Shown here piece after piece: positions 55,081-64,000 of a DNA stretch of 64,000 bases. A model generated the notes under the pieces. It did not search any database. It worked only from the letters and a program-made list of their open reading frames with translations, and was not told the DNA's origin. The stretch comes from Micromonospora olivasterospora. Its GTDB lineage: Bacteria > Actinomycetota > Actinomycetes > Mycobacteriales > Micromonosporaceae. The stretch lies in the NCBI RefSeq assembly GCF_007830265.1, contig NZ_VLKE01000001.1:1054001-1118000 (forward strand). The letters run 5' to 3'. Each line of letters starts with the position of its first letter. The first letter of the stretch is position 1. Both the position numbers and the translations under genes were made by a program.

Positions 55081-55878
55081 CAGCCTGCATCTATGTCGGG
55101 GGCGGGGGGACCAACCGATCCCTACCCTCCGATTCGACGCCGCCAAACGGCCAGAGCCCTCAGCGAAAAGTGAAAGATGCCATAAATGCGTCCGCTCCGG
55201 GACATCGAACCGCTGGCTCCCGCGGCCAGCGGGGATTCCCGCCGCGCCCACACGGACGCCGGTCCGCGCCAGGGCTCGTCCCCCACCGCCGACCACATCA
55301 CACGACGGCCGCGTGGCGGGGCGACCCGGCGACCAGGGGTATGGCCACTGTGGAGCTGCCCCACCCGTGCTACCGGCGGCCGGATCGGGCCGGGCGGAGC
55401 GGACGGAACGGAACGGGCCGAGGACCGAAACGGCACGCTGCAGGACGGGACGGACCGGAGCAGCACGGTGCAGGACGGGACGGACCGGAGCAGCACGGTG
55501 CAGGACGGGACGGACCGGAACAGCACGGTGCAGGACGGGACGGACAGGAACGCACGGCACGGCACGGAATGGCACGGCACCGAACCAGGCGGGCGGAAAG
55601 CCGAACGACACGACACCGAACGGGACAGGCGGCGCGGGGCGGGGGCGGGGCGGGGGCGGGGGCGGAACCCCCGGCCACGCCAACCGGCTCGGGACGCGCG
55701 GGAGCACGAACGGGGCAGCTCCACAGCGGCGGAGAACACCCCAGTCGCCCTCGGGACCTCAGCTCCGCAGGTGAAGCGACCGCACTTGAGGCACGCGCTT
55801 GAGGCACGCGCTTGACGCACTTGGCGCCCCCACCTGAGGTGCCGCGCCGACCCGCCGTCGGGCAGGCCGGCGCGGCGC
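55081..55878. repeat. Repeat-filled intergenic region without a supported gene
   Basis: A 30-bp minisatellite (caggacgggacggaccggag unit) occupies about 55412-55560, with near-perfect copies at 55441, 55471, 55501 and 55531. Shorter repeats (gaggcacgcgctt) lie near 55790. All six frames are partly open, but the products are low-complexity only. Confidence 0.8.
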
Positions 55879-56814
55879 TCAGAAGCCCAGCTTGCGCAGC
55901 TGCTTCGGGTCGCGCTGCCAATCCTTCGCCACGCGGACGTGCAGGTCCAGGTAGACGCGGGTGCCGAGCAGCTCCTCGATCTGCCGGCGGGCCGTGGTGC
56001 CGACCTCCTTGAGCCGGCTGCCCCGGTGGCCGATCATGATCGCCTTCTGGCTGGGCCGCTCGACGTACAGGTCGGCGTAGATCTTGGTGATCTGGCCCTC
56101 GGGGATCATCTCCTCCACCACCACCGCGATGGAGTGCGGCAGCTCGTCGCGGACGCCCTCCAGCGCCGCCTCGCGGACCAGCTCGGCGACCAGCACCTGC
56201 TCGGGGTCGTCGGTGAGCATGTCGTCCGGATAGAGCTGCGGCGACTCGGGCAGGTAGCCGGTCATCACGTCGACCAGGGTGTCGACCTGGTGCCCGGAGA
56301 CCGCGCTGACCGGGACCACGTCGGCGAACTCGCCCAGCTCGCCGACCGCGAGCAACTGCTCGGCCAGCCGCGCCCGGTCCACCAGGTCGGTCTTGGTCAC
56401 CACGGCGACGACGGTGGCCTTCAGCCCCGACAGCTCGCCGGTGATGAACCGGTCGCCCCGGCCGACCGGCTCGTCCGCCGGGATGCAGAGGCCGACCACG
56501 TCGACCTCGCTCCAGGTCTGCCGGACGAGGTCGTTGAGGCGCTCGCCGAGCAGCGTACGGGGGCGGTGCAGGCCCGGGGTGTCGACGAGGACGAGCTGCG
56601 AGTCGGGCCGGTGCAGCACCGCCCGGATGACGTGCCGGGTCGTCTGCGGCTTGTTCGAGGTGATCGCGATCTTCTGCCCGACGATCGCGTTGGTCAGCGT
56701 CGACTTGCCCGCGTTCGGCCGGCCCACGAAGCAGGCGAACCCGGCCCGGTAGGGGCGCTCCGCCGGATCGACGGGCCCACCCGCGCGACCGCCGCCCGCG
56801 GGGCGGGCGGTCAC
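55879..56814 (-). CDS. era: GTPase Era
   Basis: Ribosome-assembly GTPase, 311 residues. G1 GRPNAGKST, G3 VDTPGLHRPRT, G4 TKTD, and the C-terminal KH domain (EMIPEGQITKIYADLYVER, IMIGHRGSRLKEVGT). GTG 56814 overlaps the previous stop (GTGA). Confidence 0.96.
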   Translation of the reverse strand: MTARPAGGGRAGGPVDPAERPYRAGFACFVGRPNAGKSTLTNAIVGQKIAITSNKPQTTRHVIRAVLHRPDSQLVLVDTPGLHRPRTLLGERLNDLVRQTWSEVDVVGLCIPADEPVGRGDRFITGELSGLKATVVAVVTKTDLVDRARLAEQLLAVGELGEFADVVPVSAVSGHQVDTLVDVMTGYLPESPQLYPDDMLTDDPEQVLVAELVREAALEGVRDELPHSIAVVVEEMIPEGQITKIYADLYVERPSQKAIMIGHRGSRLKEVGTTARRQIEELLGTRVYLDLHVRVAKDWQRDPKQLRKLGF

Positions 56815-57197
56815 TCGACCACCGTGCCCAGCACCGTGCCGTCCGGGGCCGCCAGGTGGATCGGCGCGTCGGCGGCGAGGTCGCGGACGGCGGCGTGTCC
56901 CGCCCCGTCCAGCGTCGACGCCTCCGTCACCACCACCGCCGCCTCCAGTCGGGTGGCACCGGCCGCCACGGCGGAGGCGACCGCGAGTTGGAGGGCCGTC
57001 AGGGTCAGCGAGGGCAGCGAGACGCTCGCCGCCGCGTACGTGCGGCCGTCCTGGTCGCGTACCGCCGCTCCTTCCACGGCGCCCACCCGGCCCCGGGCGC
57101 CGCGGGCCAGGATGACCAGCTTGCCGTCCTCGGCGCTCAGCTCGGCCGGCGCGGACGGCGTGGGGCGGGCGGCCGCGGGGGCGGGTGACTCAGGCAT
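56811..57197 (-). CDS. Cytidine deaminase-like protein lacking catalytic residues
   Basis: 128 residues. Alternating beta/alpha pattern ([56 protein letters not shown]) resembles the CDA fold and matches the small gene always found between corC and era in actinobacteria (Rv2365c position). The HAE and PCxxC zinc/catalytic motifs are absent, so it is probably non-enzymatic. ATG 57197 overlaps the corC-like stop. Confidence 0.7.
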   Translation of the reverse strand: MPESPAPAAARPTPSAPAELSAEDGKLVILARGARGRVGAVEGAAVRDQDGRTYAAASVSLPSLTLTALQLAVASAVAAGATRLEAAVVVTEASTLDGAGHAAVRDLAADAPIHLAAPDGTVLGTVVE

Positions 57198-58590
57198 CGG
57201 CGTGCTGCCTCTCCTCGGATCGGTTCTGGGTGCTCCGGGCCTCGGCGGGCTCGCCGCGCCCCGGGGTGGTGTCGCTGGTGTCGGTCGGCTCGACCCGGCT
57301 GACCAGCACCGTGTCGATCCGGTTGCGCCGGCCGGTGGTGCCCTCGGCGACCAGCCGGAGCCTGGCCACCTCGGCCTCGGCGCCCGGGATCGGCACCCGG
57401 CCCAGGGCCTGGGCGAGCAGGCCGCCGACGGTCTCCACCTCGTCGGCGGGCAGCTCGACGTCGAACAGCTCGCCCAGGGTCTCGACCGGCAGCCGGGCGG
57501 TGACCCGCACCGACCCGTCCTCCAGCCGCTCGACCGGCGGGCGTTCGACATCGTACTCGTCGGTGATCTCCCCGACGATCTCCTCCAGGATGTCCTCGAT
57601 CGTGACCAGGCCGCCCGTGCCGCCGTACTCGTCGACGACGATGACCAGGTGGTTGCGGGCCGCCTGCATCTCCGACAGCAGGTCGTCGACCGGCTTGGAC
57701 TCGGGCACGAAGGTCGCCGGGCGCATCAGCTCGGCCACCGGGAGCCGGGCCGCGGCCGGGTCGCCGCCCCGGGTGCGCCGGATGAGGTCCTTGAGGTAGA
57801 GCACGCCGAGCACGTCGTCGACGTTCTCCCCGATCACCGGGATGCGGGAGAAGCCGGAGCGCAGGAAGAGCGCCAGGGCCTGGGAGAGCGTCTTGTGCCC
57901 CTCGATCCACACCATCTCGGTGCGGGGCACCATCACCTCCCGGGCGATGGTGTCGCCGAGCGCGAACACCGAGTGGATCATCTGCCGCTCGCCGTGCTCG
58001 ACCACGCCCCGCTGCTCGGCGAGGTCGACCAGTTCGCGCAGCTCCACCTGGGTGGCGAACGGGCCCTCCCGGAAGCCGCGTCCCGGGGTGACCGCGTTGC
58101 CGATCAGGATCAGCAGCGACGCCAGGGGGTTGAGCGCCCGCCCGAGCCAGCGCACCAGCGGCGCGACCGAGCGGCCCACCGCGTACGCGTGCTGCCGGCC
58201 CAGGGTGCGCGGGCCGACCCCCACGACCACGAAACTGATCACGGTCATCGCGCCGGCGGTGACCAGCGCCGCCCGCCAGCCCGCGCCGAACGTGTCGACG
58301 GCGACCAGGGCGACCAGGGTGGTGGCGGTCAGCTCGGCGAGCAGCCGCAGCAGGAGCAGGAGGTTGAGGTGACGGACCACGTCCCCGGCGACCGCCTGGA
58401 GCGTACGCGCGCCCCGGACGCCGTCGCGGGCCAGCTCGGCGGCCCGGGCCGGGGAGATCGCGGCCAGCGCGGCCTCGGTCATCGCGATCAGCCCGGCGAG
58501 CACCACCAGCCCGGCGGCGAAGACGAGCAGTTGCAGGTCGGGCAGGCCGGCGGTGCCACCGCCGGCCGCCAACAGCGGGGCGGGCATCAC
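57190..58590 (-). CDS. Hemolysin-family CBS/CorC membrane protein (CNNM-like)
   Basis: 466 residues. N-terminal DUF21/CNNM membrane domain (about four helices; [29 protein letters not shown]), a CBS pair ([48 protein letters not shown]) and a C-terminal CorC_HlyC domain ([22 protein letters not shown]). Probable Mg2+/Co2+ transport role by family. GTG 58590 overlaps the ybeY stop. Confidence 0.92.
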   Translation of the reverse strand: MMPAPLLAAGGGTAGLPDLQLLVFAAGLVVLAGLIAMTEAALAAISPARAAELARDGVRGARTLQAVAGDVVRHLNLLLLLRLLAELTATTLVALVAVDTFGAGWRAALVTAGAMTVISFVVVGVGPRTLGRQHAYAVGRSVAPLVRWLGRALNPLASLLILIGNAVTPGRGFREGPFATQVELRELVDLAEQRGVVEHGERQMIHSVFALGDTIAREVMVPRTEMVWIEGHKTLSQALALFLRSGFSRIPVIGENVDDVLGVLYLKDLIRRTRGGDPAAARLPVAELMRPATFVPESKPVDDLLSEMQAARNHLVIVVDEYGGTGGLVTIEDILEEIVGEITDEYDVERPPVERLEDGSVRVTARLPVETLGELFDVELPADEVETVGGLLAQALGRVPIPGAEAEVARLRLVAEGTTGRRNRIDTVLVSRVEPTDTSDTTPGRGEPAEARSTQNRSEERQHADA

Positions 58591-59060
58591 CGGGACCGGG
58601 TCGACCGCCAGCCGGCGAGCAGCCGGGCCTGGAGCTCGAACATCTCCCGCTCCTCCTCCGGCTCGGCGTGGTCGTACCCGAGCAGGTGCAGCACCCCGTG
58701 GACGGTGAGCAGGTGCAGCTCGTCCGCGGCCGAGTGGCCGGCGGTGGCGGCCTGCTTGGCGGCCACCGCCGGGCAGAGCACGATGTCGCCGAGCAGGGCC
58801 GGCTCCCCACCCGCGGCGCTGGACTCGCCCGGCCCGTGGTCGACGCTGCCCTCGTCCATGGGGAAGGCGAGCACGTCGGTCGGGCCGTCACCGCCCATCC
58901 AGCGGTGGTTCAGCTCGCTCATGTATTCGATGTCGACCAGCAGCACCGACAGCTCGGCGAGCGGGTTGACTCCCATCTCGTCGAGGGCGTAGCGGGCGAC
59001 GGCGAGCACGGCGTCGGTGTCGACCTCGACACCCGACTCGTTGGCGATCTCGATGGACAA
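58587..59060 (-). CDS. ybeY: Endoribonuclease YbeY
   Basis: rRNA maturation and ribosome quality-control metalloprotein, 157 residues. Zinc motif [11 protein letters not shown] near residue 125 and [20 protein letters not shown]. Unusual TTG start at 59060, 9 bp after the phoH stop. Confidence 0.94.
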   Translation of the reverse strand: MSIEIANESGVEVDTDAVLAVARYALDEMGVNPLAELSVLLVDIEYMSELNHRWMGGDGPTDVLAFPMDEGSVDHGPGESSAAGGEPALLGDIVLCPAVAAKQAATAGHSAADELHLLTVHGVLHLLGYDHAEPEEEREMFELQARLLAGWRSTRSR

Positions 59061-59069
59061 CTGGTTTCC

Positions 59070-60134
59070 CTAGGTCTGGCGGCGCCGGCCGGCCCGGCCG
59101 CCCTGGGCGGTCCGCCCCGGCACGGCGTGCACGCCCTGCGCCTGCTGGTTCTCCCGCTCGGCGTCCCAGCGGGCGTACGCGTCGACAATCTCCCCGACCA
59201 GCCGGTGGCGCACCACGTCGGAGCTGGACAGCTGCGCGAAGTGCACGTCCTCGACGCTCTCCAGGATCTCCCGGACCACCCGCAGGCCGCTGGTCGTGCC
59301 GCCGGGAAGGTCCACCTGGGTGACGTCGCCGGTCACCACGATCTTGGAGCCGAAGCCCAGCCGGGTGAGGAACATCTTCATCTGCTCGGGCGTGGTGTTC
59401 TGGGCCTCGTCGAGGATGATGAACGCGTCGTTGAGCGTACGCCCCCGCATGTACGCCAGCGGCGCGACCTCGATCGTCCCGGCGGCCATCAGCTTGGGGA
59501 TCGACTCCGGGTCGAGCATGTCGTGCAGCGCGTCGTACAGCGGGCGCAGGTAGGGGTCGATCTTCTCGTTCAGCGTGCCGGGCAGGAAGCCCAGCCGCTC
59601 CCCCGCCTCGACCGCCGGCCGGGTGAGGATGATGCGGTTGACCTGCTTGGCCTGGAGCGCCTGGACGGCCTTGGCCATCGCCAGGTACGTCTTGCCGGTG
59701 CCGGCGGGACCGATGCCGAAGACGATCGTGTTGGCGTCGATCGCGTCGACGTAGCGCTTCTGCCCGAGGGTCTTGGGGCGGATGGTGCGGCCCCGTCGGG
59801 AGAGGATGTTGAGGGTCAGGACCTCGGCGGGCCGCTCGGCGCCGCCCTGCTCGAGCATGCCGACGGTACGCCGAACGGCGTCGGTGGTCAGGGTCTCGCC
59901 TTTCTCGATGAGTTCGAGCAGCTCGGTGAAGAGGCGCTCGGCGAGGGCGTTGTCCGCAGGCGCGCCGGTGAGCGTGATCTCGTTGCCGCGGACGTGCACG
60001 TCGCTGTTGACCGAGCGCTCGACGAGTCGCAGGATCTCGTCGCCAGCGCCGAGCAGGTTGACCATGATCTTCGAGTCCGGGACGGTGATCCTGGTCTGCA
60101 CCCGTGGCGGGCCGGGAGGTGGGGTGCCGGTCAT
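59070..60134 (-). CDS. phoH: PhoH-family ATPase
   Basis: 354 residues. Walker [40 protein letters not shown], Walker [23 protein letters not shown] and [10 protein letters not shown]. The N-terminal KH-like segment spans about residues 20-80. Linked with ybeY; probably an RNA helicase-type ATPase acting with it. Basic C-terminal tail. Confidence 0.94.
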   Translation of the reverse strand: MTGTPPPGPPRVQTRITVPDSKIMVNLLGAGDEILRLVERSVNSDVHVRGNEITLTGAPADNALAERLFTELLELIEKGETLTTDAVRRTVGMLEQGGAERPAEVLTLNILSRRGRTIRPKTLGQKRYVDAIDANTIVFGIGPAGTGKTYLAMAKAVQALQAKQVNRIILTRPAVEAGERLGFLPGTLNEKIDPYLRPLYDALHDMLDPESIPKLMAAGTIEVAPLAYMRGRTLNDAFIILDEAQNTTPEQMKMFLTRLGFGSKIVVTGDVTQVDLPGGTTSGLRVVREILESVEDVHFAQLSSSDVVRHRLVGEIVDAYARWDAERENQQAQGVHAVPGRTAQGGRAGRRRQT

Positions 60135-60280
60135 AGGTCGGGCCGCGGGCCCTGAGCCACCTGCTCTCGATCTCGGCGCCGAGCCCTGCTGGCACGGCGG
60201 TCGGTTGCCTCCATCCTATCGTTTCCGCCGCCGCGGCACCTCGCCCATTTGCCCGTCGCCCGACCCGCGAGCAACCTCGT

Positions 60281-60349
60281 CGATCTTGCACTTTCGGCCC
60301 CCAGGATGGGGCAATTGCCGGATTTGCCGGGGCAGAAAGTGCAAGATCG
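60281..60349. terminator. Long hairpin after serine hydrolase gene
   Basis: Perfect 15-bp arms cgatcttgcactttc (60281-60295) and gaaagtgcaagatcg (60335-60349), with an inner ggcaattgcc palindrome. It lies 18 bp past the stop of the serine hydrolase; likely a terminator or repeat. Confidence 0.7.
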
Positions 60350-60367
60350 CGGGGGACGGCCGTGGGG

Positions 60368-61738
60368 TCAGCGGCGGAAGTCGTAGCCGTCGAAGGTCTC
60401 CTGGGTGCGGGTGAAGCGGTACGTCGCCCAGTGCAGGCGGATCACCCTGCCCTGCTCGTCGCGGGTGAGGCGGAGCAGCTCGCCGGCCTCCCGCCCGGAG
60501 ACCGTCCGGAACACGTCCGGCCGCTCCGGCAGCGGAGCGAACACCGCGGACGGCTTCCCCGCCGGGTCGTCGGCGCCCCGGGCCCGCAGCGTCCCGTCGT
60601 GCCAGCTGAAGACGTACTCGAAGCCCTCGCCCCACCAGCGGCCCAGCATCCCCCGCAGGTGCGCCGGGGCGGGCTCCCCGGGCCGCCACGGCTCGATGTC
60701 GGCCGGGTCGTGCTCGGCGGACGCGGCCAGCAGCTCGTGCGTCAGCTCCAGCACCCGCACCCCGGTCCCGGACGAGCCGAGCACCGCGCAGCCCATCGCG
60801 CCGGCGGTGCCGGGCCCGCCGCGCCGGCCGTACACGGCGGCCAGGAAGCCGGGCATCGCCCCGTCGTGCCCGACGTGGATCACCCGCTCGCCCTGCGGCA
60901 CCAGGATCAGGCCCAGCCCGAAGCCGGCCCCCCAGGACGTCTCGTCGGTGACGGTCAGCGGCCAGCGCATCTCGTCCAGCGTGGCGGGGGCGAGCACCGC
61001 GCCGGACGGGTCCAGCGCCGCCGGGTCGGCCAGGAACGCCGCCCACCGGGCCATGTCCGAGGCGGTGCTCCACAGTTGGGCGGCGGGCCCGACCGCGCCG
61101 AAGTCGGTCGGGGGCTCCGGGTGGGCCTCGTCCGAGTACGCGTCGACCAGGAAGCCCGTGGCCGCCGCCGGGTCCGGCCGGTCGCCCGTGGCGGTCAGGC
61201 CGAGCGGGACGAGCACCCGGTCGGCGAGCACCTCCGCCCAGGTCCCGCCGTGCAGCCGGGCCACCAGCTGCCCGAGCAGGGCCAGGCCCAGGTTCGAGTA
61301 GTGGTAGCGGCGGGCCGGGGGCAGCACCCGCTCGGCCCGGGCCAGGTCGGCCAGCAGCCGCTCGACGTCGGGGGCGACCAGGGTGTCCCAGACGTCGCCG
61401 TGCGGCTCCCGCTGCAGGCCCGCGGTGTGCGAGAGCAGCCGGCGCACGGTCAGCTCGCCGTGCGCGGGGACGTCGAGGTGCCGGGCGACCGGGTCGTCCA
61501 GGTCGAGCAGGCCGGCGTCGCGGCACTGCATGACCAGTACGGCGGTGAAGGTCTTGGTGACCGAGCCGATCCGGAACCTGGTCCGGGGCCCGAGGGGGTG
61601 CTCGTTGCCGCTGCCGCCGACCGTGCAGGCCCACAGCGGCCGGTCGGCCCGGTGCAGGGCGGCGGACACGGCCGGCACCCGCCCCTCGGCCTGGGCCCGC
61701 CGCACCATCCGCCTGAGGCGCCCGTTGATCGCACTCAT
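60368..61738 (-). CDS. Serine hydrolase, class C beta-lactamase/PBP-like
   Basis: 456 residues. SxxK active site in RIGSVTKTFTAVLVM (about residue 56); YxN-like RYHYSNLGLALLGQLVARL; third-motif region VIHVGHDGAMPGFL. No signal peptide is apparent, suggesting a cytosolic esterase or D-aminopeptidase-type enzyme. C-terminal beta-domain is typical of the family. Confidence 0.85.
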   Translation of the reverse strand: MSAINGRLRRMVRRAQAEGRVPAVSAALHRADRPLWACTVGGSGNEHPLGPRTRFRIGSVTKTFTAVLVMQCRDAGLLDLDDPVARHLDVPAHGELTVRRLLSHTAGLQREPHGDVWDTLVAPDVERLLADLARAERVLPPARRYHYSNLGLALLGQLVARLHGGTWAEVLADRVLVPLGLTATGDRPDPAAATGFLVDAYSDEAHPEPPTDFGAVGPAAQLWSTASDMARWAAFLADPAALDPSGAVLAPATLDEMRWPLTVTDETSWGAGFGLGLILVPQGERVIHVGHDGAMPGFLAAVYGRRGGPGTAGAMGCAVLGSSGTGVRVLELTHELLAASAEHDPADIEPWRPGEPAPAHLRGMLGRWWGEGFEYVFSWHDGTLRARGADDPAGKPSAVFAPLPERPDVFRTVSGREAGELLRLTRDEQGRVIRLHWATYRFTRTQETFDGYDFRR

Positions 61739-61801
61739 GGGCCGGAGTCTAGGCAGGAGCCCGTGCCGCCGGCCCGCGAGGTACGGACGCCGCCGGGACG
61801 C

Positions 61802-62152
61802 TCAGCGGCAGACCATCGGACCCAGCGGCGCGCCGCCGAGCACGTGCGCGTGCACGTGGAAGACCTCCTGGCCGCCGTACGCGCCGGTGTTGAACATCAG
61901 CCGGAAGCCGTCGCCGAGCAGTCCCTCGTCCTCGGCCACCGTGGCCGCCGCCGCCAGCAGCTCGCCGGCCAGCGCCGGGTCGCCCTGCGCCAGGCTGGCC
62001 ACGTCGGCGTAGTGCTCCTTCGGGACGACGAGCACGTGCACCGGGGCCTTCGGGTCGATGTCCCGGAACGCCAGGGTCGTGTCGGTCTCCCGGACGATGG
62101 TCGCCGGGATCTCCCCGGCGACGATGCGGCAGAACAGGCAGTCGGATCCCAT
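61802..62152 (-). CDS. HIT-family nucleotide-binding protein
   Basis: 116 residues of the HINT type: CLFCRIVAGEIPA start, LAFRDIDPKAPVHVLVVPKEHY and the histidine triad FHVHAHVLGG. Likely a purine nucleoside phosphoramidase/AMP-lysine hydrolase. Confidence 0.93.
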   Translation of the reverse strand: MGSDCLFCRIVAGEIPATIVRETDTTLAFRDIDPKAPVHVLVVPKEHYADVASLAQGDPALAGELLAAAATVAEDEGLLGDGFRLMFNTGAYGGQEVFHVHAHVLGGAPLGPMVCR

Positions 62153-62178
62153 CGGGGCATCGTAAGCGCTGCCCGGCG

Positions 62179-62349
62179 GCTCACCTCAAGTCCCCACGCG
62201 GCGACGCGATCCGCGCGCAGAGCCCGTTCGACCGGGTCGCCCGGCCGGAGGAGATCGCCGCCGCGGTGCACTGGCTGGCGAGCCCGGAGGCGGAGTGGGC
62301 CTCCGGCACGATCGTCGACCTCAACGGGGCGTCCTACCTGCGCACCTGA
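62179..62349 (+). pseudogene. C-terminal remnant of a short-chain dehydrogenase
   Basis: A plus-strand open frame without a start reads AHLKSPRGDAIRAQSPFDR, then VARPEEIAAAVHWLASPEA, then GTIVDLNGASYLRT and stop. This is the last 55 or so residues of an SDR enzyme (RxxxPEEIA and the D-x-N-G-x terminus). The catalytic and NAD-binding parts are missing. It sits on the opposite strand between the HIT and rsmE genes, so it is a relic of deletion or transfer. Confidence 0.8.
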
Positions 62350-62365
62350 GCATCGGCAGCAGAAC

Positions 62366-63100
62366 TCACCAGCGGCCGAGCCGGGCCGCCAGGACGCTGA
62401 GCGCGGCGACGCCGGCCGTGGAGGTGCGCAGCACCGCGGGGCCGAGGCGGACGGCGCGGGCGCCGGCCGCGCGGAAGGCGTCCAGCTCGGCCGGAGCGAT
62501 GCCGCCCTCGGGGCCGACCACCAGCACGATCTCCCCGGCGGCGGGCAGCTCGGCGGCGGCCAGCCGCTCCTCGGCCTCCTCGTGCAGGACGAACGCGGCG
62601 GCGGCCCCGCCGATCCGGCGGGCCACGGTCGCGGTCGACTCGTCGGGAGCGCCCGCCACCACCGGCAGCCACGGGCGGCGGGCCTGCTTCGCCGCCTCCC
62701 GGGCGGTCGCCACCCACTTCTCCCGGGCCCGTACGCCCCGGTCCCCGCGCCACTGCGCCACCGAGCGGGACGCCGCCCACGGGACGATCTCGTCCACCCC
62801 GACCTCGGTCATCGCCTGCACGGCCAGCTCACCCCGGTCCCCCTTGGCGATGCCCTGCACCACGACGAGGCGGGGCACGGGCGCGTCCACGTATCCCCGG
62901 GAGGTGACGTCGAGCTCCAGGCTGCCCCGGCCGACGGCCCGGACCACCACGGCGGCGGTGCCGCCCCGGCCGTCGGCGAGCAGCAGCTCCTCGCCGACGC
63001 GCAGCCGCTGCACGGTGGCGGCGTGGTGGCCCTCGGGGCCGTCGAGCGTCAACTGGCCGGCGGTGGGCAGGGACTCGACCAGGAACAGCGGCGCGGACAC
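62366..63100 (-). CDS. rsmE: 16S rRNA (uracil-1498-N3)-methyltransferase
   Basis: 244-residue SPOUT (knotted) methyltransferase. N-terminal PUA-like domain (GPEGHHAATVQRLRVGEELLLADG), then VVQGIAKGDRGELAVQAMTEVGV and the SAM-binding knot IVLVVGPEGGIAPAEL with LGPAVLRTSTAGVAAL. Next to dnaJ, as in M. tuberculosis. Confidence 0.94.
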   Translation of the reverse strand: MSAPLFLVESLPTAGQLTLDGPEGHHAATVQRLRVGEELLLADGRGGTAAVVVRAVGRGSLELDVTSRGYVDAPVPRLVVVQGIAKGDRGELAVQAMTEVGVDEIVPWAASRSVAQWRGDRGVRAREKWVATAREAAKQARRPWLPVVAGAPDESTATVARRIGGAAAAFVLHEEAEERLAAAELPAAGEIVLVVGPEGGIAPAELDAFRAAGARAVRLGPAVLRTSTAGVAALSVLAARLGRW

Positions 63101-63152
63101 GACCAGAAGGCTAGCCGCCCCGGCCGGCGCCGGGGCGGCTGGCCCGCACGGC

Positions 63153-64000
63153 TCAGGCGTGCCCGTTGAAGGCGTCGCGCATCCGGGAGAAGAAGCCGCC
63201 CTGCTTGCTCAGCTCGGCGACCTCCTCGCCCCGGGTCTTGGCGAACTCGCGCAGCATCCGCTCCTGGTCGGCGTCGAGCTTCGTCGGGGTACGCACGTCG
63301 AGGTGGACGTAGAGGTCGCCCCGGCCGGTGCCGCGCAGGTGCGGCACGCCCCGGGCGCGCAGCCGCAGCGTGCTGCCCGGCTGCGTGCCCGGCTTGACGT
63401 CGACCGTCTCCTCGCTGTCCAGCGTCTTGATGGTCAGCCGGGTGCCGAGGGCGGCGGCGGTCATCGGGACGGTGACCCGGCAGTGCAGGTCGTCGCCCTT
63501 GCGGGAGTACACGTCGTGCGGCCGCTCGTGGATCTCCACGTACAGGTCGCCGGCCGTGCCGCCGCCCGGCCCGACCTCGCCCTGCTGGGCCAGCCGGATC
63601 CGCATGCCGTCCTCGACGCCGGCCGGGATCTTGACGGTCAGCGAGCGGCGGGTGCGTACCCGGCCGTCCCCGGCGCAGGTCGGGCAGGGGTGCGGGATCG
63701 TGGTGCCGTAGCCCTGGCAGACGGTGCACGGCCGGGCCGAGACCACCTGGCCGAGGAAGGTGCGCTGCACCGACTGCACCTCGCCCCGGCCGCCGCACGC
63801 CTCACAGGTGGCCAGGTGGGTGCCGGCCGCGGTGCCCGCGCCGGAGCAGGTGGTGCAGAGCACGGCCGTGTCGACGGCGATCGGCGCCTCGACGCCGAAC
63901 GCCGTCTCGTGCAGGTCCAGCTCCAGCCGCAGGATCGCGTCGGCGCCGGGGCGGGTGCGTGGGCGCGGCCCGCGCGAGCCGCCGGCCGCGCCGCCGAAGA
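63153..64000 (-). CDS. dnaJ: Chaperone DnaJ, N-terminal part beyond window
   Basis: C-terminal 280 or so residues of an Hsp40. The Gly-rich end (GGAAGGSRGPRPRTRPG) leads into DAILRLELDLHETAFGV and the zinc-binding CxxCxGxG repeats (CTTCSGAG, CEACGGRG, CTVCQGYG, CPTCAGDG). Then come the client-binding domains (RRSLTVKIPAGVEDGMRIRL, GDLYVEIHERPHDVYSRKGDDL). The J domain lies outside the window. Confidence 0.95.
   Translation of the reverse strand, partial: FGGAAGGSRGPRPRTRPGADAILRLELDLHETAFGVEAPIAVDTAVLCTTCSGAGTAAGTHLATCEACGGRGEVQSVQRTFLGQVVSARPCTVCQGYGTTIPHPCPTCAGDGRVRTRRSLTVKIPAGVEDGMRIRLAQQGEVGPGGGTAGDLYVEIHERPHDVYSRKGDDLHCRVTVPMTAAALGTRLTIKTLDSEETVDVKPGTQPGSTLRLRARGVPHLRGTGRGDLYVHLDVRTPTKLDADQERMLREFAKTRGEEVAELSKQGGFFSRMRDAFNGHA

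Noticed and set aside
55122..55920. Long ORFs on both strands before era (Arg/Ser/Val or Asp/Gly/Thr-rich)
   Set aside because: They derive from the 30-bp minisatellite and high GC; no domain, no good ribosome site, and they overlap each other.
60368..61738. Antibiotic-resistance beta-lactamase
   Set aside because: The SxxK family is broad; no export signal and no resistance context, so only 'serine hydrolase' is supported.

Overview
The window is very GC-rich actinobacterial chromosome with many GTG starts and 4-base start/stop overlaps. Gene content points to Micromonosporaceae (Micromonospora-like): an XRE regulator paired with a DUF397 protein, a small 'flavin reductase'-type Cys protein, and the smtB/zur - glyS - dgt - dnaG and uppS - recO - era - ybeY - phoH - rsmE - dnaJ blocks, which are also clustered in Mycobacterium. 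I see no rRNA, tRNA, integrase, transposase, CRISPR array or biosynthetic cluster.

Layout. 1-6.1 kb: a minus-strand sugar-uptake operon (ROK regulator, two-domain ATPase, permease, binding protein, Gfo/Idh/MocA oxidoreductase). 6.3-9.0 kb: a YihY/BrkB membrane protein and two ABC-2 permeases. 9.2-13.1 kb: an accessory patch with a Tat-exported M23-like/peptidoglycan-binding protein, a membrane protein, a duplicated DUF397 gene, an XRE regulator and small ORFs. 13.2-19.0 kb: a drug-exporter-type ATPase, dnaG, a small XRE and a second ABC exporter. 19.1-25.2 kb: an IdeR-boxed siderophore-interacting protein, dgt, a VOC protein, a roadblock protein and ppdK. 25.5-30.4 kb: a GH20 hexosaminidase, a 101-bp palindrome array, a C39-like protease and dusB. 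30.5-37.6 kb: glyS and the zinc module (znuA-znuC-znuB, an SmtB-type repressor, Zur). 37.7-44.9 kb: an acyl-CoA dehydrogenase, DUF6328, a SIS protein, an alpha/beta hydrolase, and a YcgQ/YcgR-like permease pair. 45.1-48.4 kb: a TPP riboswitch and the ykoE-ykoD-ykoC thiamine-precursor ECF transporter. 49.2-50.7 kb: gnd. 51.4-64 kb: the uppS...dnaJ housekeeping cluster.

Three signals stand out. (1) At three operon junctions the neighbouring genes are joined by chains of 16-24-codon mini-ORFs, each overlapping the next by ATGA or GTGA. Two of these chains arose by tandem duplication of DNA spanning a gene's 3' end, with lengths that keep the 4-base overlap. (2) A dispersed element of about 70 bp, built from two ATGTCG-N-CGACAT palindromes flanking a variable central hairpin, lies after genes at three places; one copy is amplified into a five-unit 101-bp array. 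(3) Minisatellites are abundant (unit lengths 7-101 bp), both between genes and in frame inside proteins.

Eight genes need one or two single-base insertions to read through (ten sites). Nearly all sites are shortened C/G runs, and all corrected lengths are multiples of three. I read these as probable base-calling deletions, not true pseudogenes.
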